The notes beneath the pieces are model-generated. The model worked only from the letters and a program-made list of their open reading frames with translations. It was not told the DNA's origin and searched no databases. The position numbers and the translations under genes were made by a program. Of a stretch of DNA of 10,071 nucleotides, positions 6,108 through 10,071 are shown piece after piece. Numbering within the stretch: position 1 is the stretch's first letter; each line of letters opens with the position of its first letter. The stretch is from JAWPMV01 sp038527215. GTDB lineage: Bacteria; Bacteroidota; Bacteroidia; J057. The stretch spans positions 1 through 10,071 of the forward strand of contig JBCBGC010000188.1 in NCBI GenBank assembly GCA_038527215.1. Reading direction: 5' to 3'.

Positions 6108-7274
6108 CTATCGAGGATTTCCCGGAAAAAAATATCGTAAAAAGTCTCCGGTGGTATCTCGCCATAGTGGCCAAGTATGACCTTGTGGATGCACCGCCCA
6201 AAGGACTTCCTTACCCACCGCCTCAAATAGCCCGATTACTTTTTCATTGTTCCGCCTTACCCCATCGTAAGACCCCCAGATAGCCGCATACTTAACCGGT
6301 GCATGCAGGTTTTTTTCCAGAAAATCCATCGCGGCACCTTCATTAGGCCAATAAGCCCCGGAATGGATACCACAATTGCCAAATACCTCCGGATAACTAT
6401 ACGCAATCATCATAGAGATCAGTCCAGCAAAGCTTGCTCCCATGGTCATCCGGTCCGCCGCCTGGGAGGAGGTAGGGTAGTGGTCATCGATAAAAGGCAC
6501 CACTTCTTGCACCACAAAGCGGGCGAAATCCCCTTGCCGCTCGAAGGCGTAGTCTTGATTCCGATCGTTCGGTTCTAGAAACACCGCGATCACCGGCTGA
6601 ATTTCTCCGGCAGCCATCAGGTTGTTCAGGATGATCGGCACCTGCGCATTCCGCACCTGATCAAGGCCATCGTGGAGATAGACCGTAGGATAGCTACCGA
6701 GGCTATCCATGCCCGGAGGGGTATAGACGATCAGGGCTTTGCAGAGTGGCCACGCCTGTGTATCTACGGCTAACGTATCTAATCTCCCCCGGGCTACCGT
6801 GCTGTCATAGACGGTTTCTGCAGGAGGATGGTAGCCGGGCATCCGCAATTCAGAATTGATATACGCTCCGCTCCCGTTCTTCCGGGCATTACGCGGGTCC
6901 AGATGCCAGGAGCGATCGTCCCGCACAAATTTATAATCCAGTCGGGCCCCTGTTTCTGCCGGGAGGCTGTAATACCAGAGATCTGTGCCTTTGAGGTTTC
7001 CCATCCGGGTCCCCTCCGGGTTCCACTGGTTGAAGTCGCCGGCAACCATTGCTTCTTTCCCTTTCGCCTGATAGAGGAAAATGGCCGTATCCCCCTTTAG
7101 GTAGGGAATCTGGCCTACCGCCTCCAGGCTATCCATCACCTGATCGATCCAGGCCTGCCGCGCATCCAGGTCTGAAATTTCCAGGGCTGCCTGCAAAAAA
7201 GCAGGTAAAGGGCCTGCTTGTTGGCAAGAAAGCGCCCCACTTATCAGCAACATCAGGACATAAAAATGGCGCAT
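6108..7274 (-). CDS. Enterochelin-esterase-like lipoprotein with N-terminal CBM48/E-set domain
   Basis: 388 aa. A lipoprotein-type signal (GALSC, lipidated C17) suggests membrane anchoring. Residues about 63-145 resemble a CBM48/E-set (AMPK/Fes-N-like) domain: KEAMVAGDFNQWNP, then LWYYSLPAETGARLDYKFV and a WHLDPRN segment. Residues about 160-385 are an esterase-D alpha/beta hydrolase. The nucleophile is S281 in GASFAG, the probable acid is D337 in WGSYDG, and the His is H366 in GHTWPLWR. The oxyanion-side signature is YLHDG (199-203). Relatives cleave siderophore trilactones, acylated sugars or other esters, so the substrate is uncertain. A Fur-like palindrome 134 nt upstream favours an iron-linked role, but no siderophore or TonB receptor gene is visible here. 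It is transcribed convergently to iorB. Confidence 0.87.
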   Translation of the reverse strand: MRHFYVLMLLISGALSCQQAGPLPAFLQAALEISDLDARQAWIDQVMDSLEAVGQIPYLKGDTAIFLYQAKGKEAMVAGDFNQWNPEGTRMGNLKGTDLWYYSLPAETGARLDYKFVRDDRSWHLDPRNARKNGSGAYINSELRMPGYHPPAETVYDSTVARGRLDTLAVDTQAWPLCKALIVYTPPGMDSLGSYPTVYLHDGLDQVRNAQVPIILNNLMAAGEIQPVIAVFLEPNDRNQDYAFERQGDFARFVVQEVVPFIDDHYPTSSQAADRMTMGASFAGLISMMIAYSYPEVFGNCGIHSGAYWPNEGAAMDFLEKNLHAPVKYAAIWGSYDGVRRNNEKVIGLFEAVGKEVLWAVHPQGHTWPLWRDTTGDFLRYFFPGNPR

Positions 7275-7565
7275 GTGTAGGGGAAATTAAACTTGAATAC
7301 GGTCTATGATATAGGAGTAAGATACGGTTTTCGAACAGGAGTATTTACCTGAATGCGCATTTCCGCAAATTCCGTCTGTTCATTCTTCTCCAGATGAAAT
7401 TTATTGTCAAAATGATTCTCATTTTCGCAAAATGGAAAAATCCGGCGCAAAGACAAAATCATAAAATACTAATAATCAATTGCTTACGATTTAAATTTTC
7501 ACATGGCACCTTAGTTGAAAAAGTAATGGAAACGTAGGCAGCTATACTTCTTAATCTAAATCCCC
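7275..7565. other. AT-rich divergent intergenic region
   Basis: The 291 bases between the minus-strand esterase and the plus-strand small secreted protein must hold promoters for both. The Fur-box-like palindrome (7408-7426) is the clearest element. No exact TAnnTTTG was found in either direction; TAAATTTT near 7491 is one base off for the plus-strand gene, and TATACT near 7541 is another possible -10. No open frame with family likeness was seen. Confidence 0.55.
7408..7426. promoter_or_regulatory. Fur-box-like operator
   Basis: CAAAATGATTCTCATTTTC matches 14 of 19 positions of the classical Fur consensus GATAATGATAATCATTATC. It is a perfect inverted repeat of 7 bp (AAAATGA / TCATTTT) around TTC. 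It lies 134 nt upstream of the esterase start and 140 nt upstream of the divergent small gene, so it could serve either. The match is seen; regulation by Fur is inferred. Confidence 0.55.
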
Positions 7566-7889
7566 ATGCGTTCTACCCCATTTTCCCTTTGCTTGCTCTT
7601 CGCAATATGTGTTCCCGTATTTGCTTTTGGTCAGAAAGCTCCTTCCCAGCCCCTCAAAGCCAAGCAACCGGTAACCGCCCTGGTAGACCATCCTGACACC
7701 ATCCCAACCGCAGAATTCGATTACGACAAACAAGTATCTGTACCCCTTACGCCCTTGCATCAAGTTAAGCCGGCCAAAGCCGTGCCCTCTACACCAAGGT
7801 GGGTGTTTTCCCAATACCCTATGCTAACCAAAGCTTCTCCATTAACCGCTTCAACAGCCAAATCGCTTAAGCGCATAACGCCCCGGTAG
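7566..7889 (+). CDS. Small secreted protein of unknown function
   Basis: 107 aa. A clear N-terminal signal peptide (hydrophobic residues 6-21, possible cleavage at FAFG-Q, residue 22/23) is followed by a low-complexity, basic mature part rich in Pro, Lys, Thr, Ala and Val, with no cysteine. A single aromatic patch RWVFSQYPM lies near residues 78-86. It has no motif that I recognise. The ATG is preceded by TCTAAATCCCC with no Shine-Dalgarno, which is usual here. The signal peptide and the intact frame between well-spaced regulatory regions suggest a real gene, but it could be a poorly conserved or lineage-specific one. It is divergent from the esterase and shares the intergenic region with the Fur-like site. 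Confidence 0.6.
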   Translation: MRSTPFSLCLLFAICVPVFAFGQKAPSQPLKAKQPVTALVDHPDTIPTAEFDYDKQVSVPLTPLHQVKPAKAVPSTPRWVFSQYPMLTKASPLTASTAKSLKRITPR

Positions 7890-7926
7890 CATAGAGGTCC
7901 CTTTCATACCCCCAAAAACAAACACT

Positions 7927-7953
7927 AGCGCCATCCTCGATGAGGATGGCGCT
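7927..7953 (-). terminator. Hairpin between converging genes, terminator for the WecA-like gene
   Basis: A perfect 12-bp stem AGCGCCATCCTC (7927-7938) / GAGGATGGCGCT (7942-7953) has loop GAT. Read on the minus strand it is followed by AGTGTTTGTTTTTGG, a T-rich tail, 30 nt after the WecA-like stop. On the plus strand it lacks a T-run and may only slow transcripts of the small secreted gene. Confidence 0.7.
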
Positions 7954-7982
7954 TCGCTAATGAGCCTCTTCCCATTTTCTCT

Positions 7983-9107
7983 TTACAATGGCATCAATTG
8001 TGTGAAGCTGACCAAGGCAAACACAATCAAACTAAGCCGAGTCGTAAGTCTGTATGAAGGCAGGGAAGCACGCCCTTCTTCCATTACTAGCAGTTGAACC
8101 CGCAAAAATCCAATCCCAAACAACCCGAACCCTAACAGAATCAGGAAGCCCCATGTAGCGCTCAAAATACCCCCCAGCGCAAACGCAATGGCTGCGATCG
8201 CCCACAGGGCAACGCTCACCTGAGGGGCATTCATGTGGGTGCGCATCATCAAATGGTGCGTATGTCTTCTATCCGCAGTGAGCGGGCTGAGACCTAAGAG
8301 GATACGTGTAGAGAAAACCTGAATGGTATCCACCATCGGTACCATCAGCAAGGACAATACCATCAAGGGACTCAATAAACCAACTTCGTAAGTGGAAGTT
8401 GACAGCCCGTATGAAAAACTCCGCATCACCATAAAGGCAATCAGAAAGCCCAGGCAGAGAGAGCCCGTATCCCCCATGAAAATCTTAGCGGGATGGAAGT
8501 TGAAGGTCAGGAAGACCAACAAACCAGCCACCAATGAAAAGCCCATGAGCGCCATACCCATATCTCCGGCAGCGTAAGCATTTACAGAAAGCGCTCCAAC
8601 AATCAAGGTAGCCAGCCCACCGGCCAATCCGTCTACGCCATCGATCAGGTTGAAGGCATTAATAAATCCGACCACCAGGACCAGTCCCAACCCCCACTGT
8701 GCCCAGACGGGAATCTCATAGACCCCCAGAATACCCTGCAGGTTGGTGATTCCGTTTCCAGAAGCCAACAAAGCAATGGCTGCACAGCCCTGGAGGCCGA
8801 GCTTGACCAGCGGCTTCATGCCTTTAAAATCGTCTATCAGACCCGTAGCAAGCAAAAGCATAGTTGCGAGCAGCGGGGTAAGTTCCATCATGGCCCCTGA
8901 AAGATATCCCCAGGCGCAGGTACTAAGCCCTGCGCTGAGGATAAATACAAATCCCCCTCCCGATGGAGTGGGGATCATATGGTGCTTACGATGATCTGGA
9001 AGGTCAAGGACCTGATGTTCATTTAAGTAGTTGATGAAGGCTGGAAAAGCGATAAAGGCAAGGGCTGAAGTAGAGAGAATTGCGCCGATGATAAAGAGGA
9101 TACTCAT
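7983..9107 (-). CDS. WecA/TagO-like undecaprenyl-phosphate GlcNAc-1-phosphate transferase
   Basis: 374 aa, polytopic membrane protein with about 10-11 hydrophobic segments. It is a member of the MraY/WecA/TagO family, which attaches a sugar-1-phosphate from a UDP-sugar to a polyprenyl phosphate to start envelope polysaccharide synthesis. Family motifs are all present: the Mg-binding D92-D93 in GLIDDFKG, NAFNLIDGVDGLAGG (150-164) with D156 and D159, FMGDTGS (210-216) with D213, and the HxHH loop RRHTHH (280-285) typical of the WecA rather than the MraY branch. The early PTPSGGG loop (47-52) also fits. It has no glycan-cluster neighbours in the window, so the polymer built on it is unknown. A TAnnTTTG motif lies 48-55 nt upstream of the start. 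Transcription converges on the small secreted gene. Confidence 0.93.
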   Translation of the reverse strand: MSILFIIGAILSTSALAFIAFPAFINYLNEHQVLDLPDHRKHHMIPTPSGGGFVFILSAGLSTCAWGYLSGAMMELTPLLATMLLLATGLIDDFKGMKPLVKLGLQGCAAIALLASGNGITNLQGILGVYEIPVWAQWGLGLVLVVGFINAFNLIDGVDGLAGGLATLIVGALSVNAYAAGDMGMALMGFSLVAGLLVFLTFNFHPAKIFMGDTGSLCLGFLIAFMVMRSFSYGLSTSTYEVGLLSPLMVLSLLMVPMVDTIQVFSTRILLGLSPLTADRRHTHHLMMRTHMNAPQVSVALWAIAAIAFALGGILSATWGFLILLGFGLFGIGFLRVQLLVMEEGRASLPSYRLTTRLSLIVFALVSFTQLMPL

Positions 9108-9154
9108 TGCTCTGATTGAAGGATTTTGAGAAAATGCCTAATTGGTCAACATCT

Positions 9155-9162
9155 CAAAAGTA
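9155..9162 (-). promoter_or_regulatory. Candidate -7 promoter element for the WecA-like gene
   Basis: On the minus strand this reads TACTTTTG, an exact fit to TAnnTTTG, 48-55 nt upstream of the ATG. No good TTG -33 element is seen at the expected distance, so the call is weak. Confidence 0.4.
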
Positions 9163-9245
9163 CCTCTTGGGGCCCCCGTTTAGGGATTTTTTCGATCAGT
9201 GGTAGCCCGGCTTCGTTGAATGGTATGCTCCGTCAGTTAATCCAT

Positions 9246-9262
9246 CCTGCGCGCGAGGCAGG
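9246..9262. repeat. GC-rich palindrome CCTGC-GCGCGAG-GCAGG
   Basis: A 5-bp inverted repeat with a GCGCGAG loop stands out in an AT-rich intergenic stretch. From memory, similar CCTGC...GCGCGAGGCAGG palindromes recur between genes in Bacteroidota genomes. It is followed by a run of A (9268-9275) and lies about 90 nt upstream of the FIST gene. Its role is unknown. Confidence 0.5.
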
Positions 9263-9351
9263 CCGAATTAAAAAAATACCTTGGTTATATTTTCCACCAA
9301 ACAGATTATTCTATTTAACAAACCTTAGCTTAATTGTAGGAAAGTGAAAAA

Positions 9352-10071
9352 ATGTTTTGGTCATCACACATCGCCCAGAAAGCCGTTCAATTCTGGCGTA
9401 GCAAAGATCGCTCTGAGCATGAAGTACTTCTCCTGCTCTTAGGAGAAGACTCCTTGCCGGAAGTTTCAGAAATCATCAGCCAACTGAATGCAGCTGATAT
9501 CCCTTTTCTGGGGGGTATTTTTCCAGGGGTGATTTATGGAGAGGCGCATCAATCCCAAGGGGCCATCGCCAAAGCCCTGTATGCCCCCCTGGGCGTACAT
9601 CTCATCCGTGAGGTAGCAGATATTCCCCAGCTATCCAGAAAATTGGAGCAGGCCCGACCAGGCTTTATCTCAGAAGCCAAAGGAACCGCCATCACGCTGG
9701 TAGATGGCTTGATGCAAGGGATTTCCGGTCTCCTACAGGAAGCCTACGATTATCTGGGACACGCCTACGAATTCCTGGGCGGAGGGGCGGGTTCTATTTC
9801 GTTAGAACAAGCTCCCTGTTTATTTAGTCCGGAAGGTTTTTTCCAGGATGCGGCCCTGATCTGTCTGGTGGACCAAAGTAGCAAAGCAGGTATCCGTCAT
9901 GGCTGGAAAAAGATCTATGGCCCGGTAGTCGCTACGCTGGCAGAAGGCAATACCATTCATGAATTGAACTGGGAAAACGCCTTCACCATTTATCAGGAGG
10001 TAGTAGAAAGCGATAGCCAGCAACAATTCGACCAGCAAGCCTTTTTCGATCTGGCAAAGGCCTATCCCTTC
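9352..10071 (+). CDS. FIST-domain sensory protein (3' end beyond window)
   Basis: The frame is open for 240 codons from ATG 9352 to the right edge, with no stop. It reads MFWSSHIAQKAVQFWRSKDR and onward. The N-terminal half has the FIST_N pattern: a hydrophobic strand VLLLLLGED, then PFLGGIFPGVIYG, and near residues 142-147 the signature FLGGGAGS followed by an internal sensing segment. The region about 175-215 (GIRHGWKKIYGPVVATLAEGNTIHELNWENAFTIYQ) matches the start of FIST_C. FIST domains are predicted to bind small ligands, perhaps amino acids, and usually pair with histidine kinases or other signalling outputs. AGGAAA at 9339-9344 is a reasonable ribosome site. There is no signal peptide or membrane segment, so it is cytoplasmic. 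Whether an output domain or a kinase gene follows cannot be seen. Confidence 0.85.
   Translation, partial: MFWSSHIAQKAVQFWRSKDRSEHEVLLLLLGEDSLPEVSEIISQLNAADIPFLGGIFPGVIYGEAHQSQGAIAKALYAPLGVHLIREVADIPQLSRKLEQARPGFISEAKGTAITLVDGLMQGISGLLQEAYDYLGHAYEFLGGGAGSISLEQAPCLFSPEGFFQDAALICLVDQSSKAGIRHGWKKIYGPVVATLAEGNTIHELNWENAFTIYQEVVESDSQQQFDQQAFFDLAKAYPF

Larger units (their letters stand above)
9108..9351. other. Divergent intergenic region between WecA-like and FIST genes
   Basis: 244 bases hold the -7-like motif for the minus-strand gene (9155-9162), the GC-rich palindrome (9246-9262) and an AT-rich stretch (9266-9350) that probably contains the FIST promoter. No exact TAnnTTTG was found for the plus strand. 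The 73-codon open frame at 9126-9347 crosses the palindrome and has no family likeness. Confidence 0.5.

Noticed and set aside
9126..9347. 73-codon plus-strand open frame upstream of the FIST gene
   Set aside because: It crosses the promoter motif of the divergent gene and the GC-rich palindrome, has no family likeness and ends just before the FIST ribosome site.

Overview
The window looks like a chromosome segment of a Bacteroidota bacterium. The evidence is a Bacteroidetes-type -7 promoter motif (TAnnTTTG), little use of strong Shine-Dalgarno sequences, signal-peptide and gene families common in that phylum, and a moderate GC content of roughly 50% by eye. A Saprospiria/Lewinella-like origin is possible, but this is only an impression from gene content.

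Region 1 (1-660) is a decayed tRNA-Asn locus. One intact tRNA-Asn(GTT) at 131-204 is preceded by two exact 74-nt tandem units. Each unit is a broken tRNA-Asn copy in which the D-arm/anticodon segment is replaced by a 16-nt palindrome and the 3' half is missing. Behind the intact tRNA and its terminator lies a small GIY-YIG nuclease gene (255-572). The last 11 codons of that gene run into another tRNA-Asn remnant (537-619), which carries two further 16-nt palindromes, one in the anticodon region and one in the T-loop. The remnant is followed by its own terminator. The nuclease is therefore bracketed by tRNA-Asn-derived sequence with palindromes of shared design (TCCCGR-N4-YCGGGA). This is the most unusual part of the window.

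Region 2 (765-6079) holds an AraC-family regulator, a DUF481-like outer-membrane barrel, and a three-gene set for a periplasmic molybdenum hydroxylase of the isoquinoline 1-oxidoreductase type. That set is a secreted protein with two CxxCH haem-binding motifs, a small subunit with two [2Fe-2S] clusters, and a large molybdopterin subunit with a Tat signal. Electrons would pass from Mo to the Fe-S clusters and then to the c-type haem protein. The large subunit's Tat signal would export the signal-less small subunit with it. A strong hairpin terminator closes the set. The substrate is not evident.

Region 3 (6108-7565) is a minus-strand lipoprotein esterase of the enterochelin-esterase-like family, with an N-terminal CBM48/E-set domain. 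A Fur-box-like palindrome lies 134 nt upstream of it, in the divergent intergenic region shared with a small secreted protein of unknown function (7566-7889).

Region 4 (7890-10071) has a minus-strand WecA/TagO-like polyprenyl-phosphate GlcNAc-1-phosphate transferase (7983-9107). After an intergenic stretch with a GC-rich palindrome comes the first 240 codons of a FIST-domain sensory protein, which runs off the right edge of the window.
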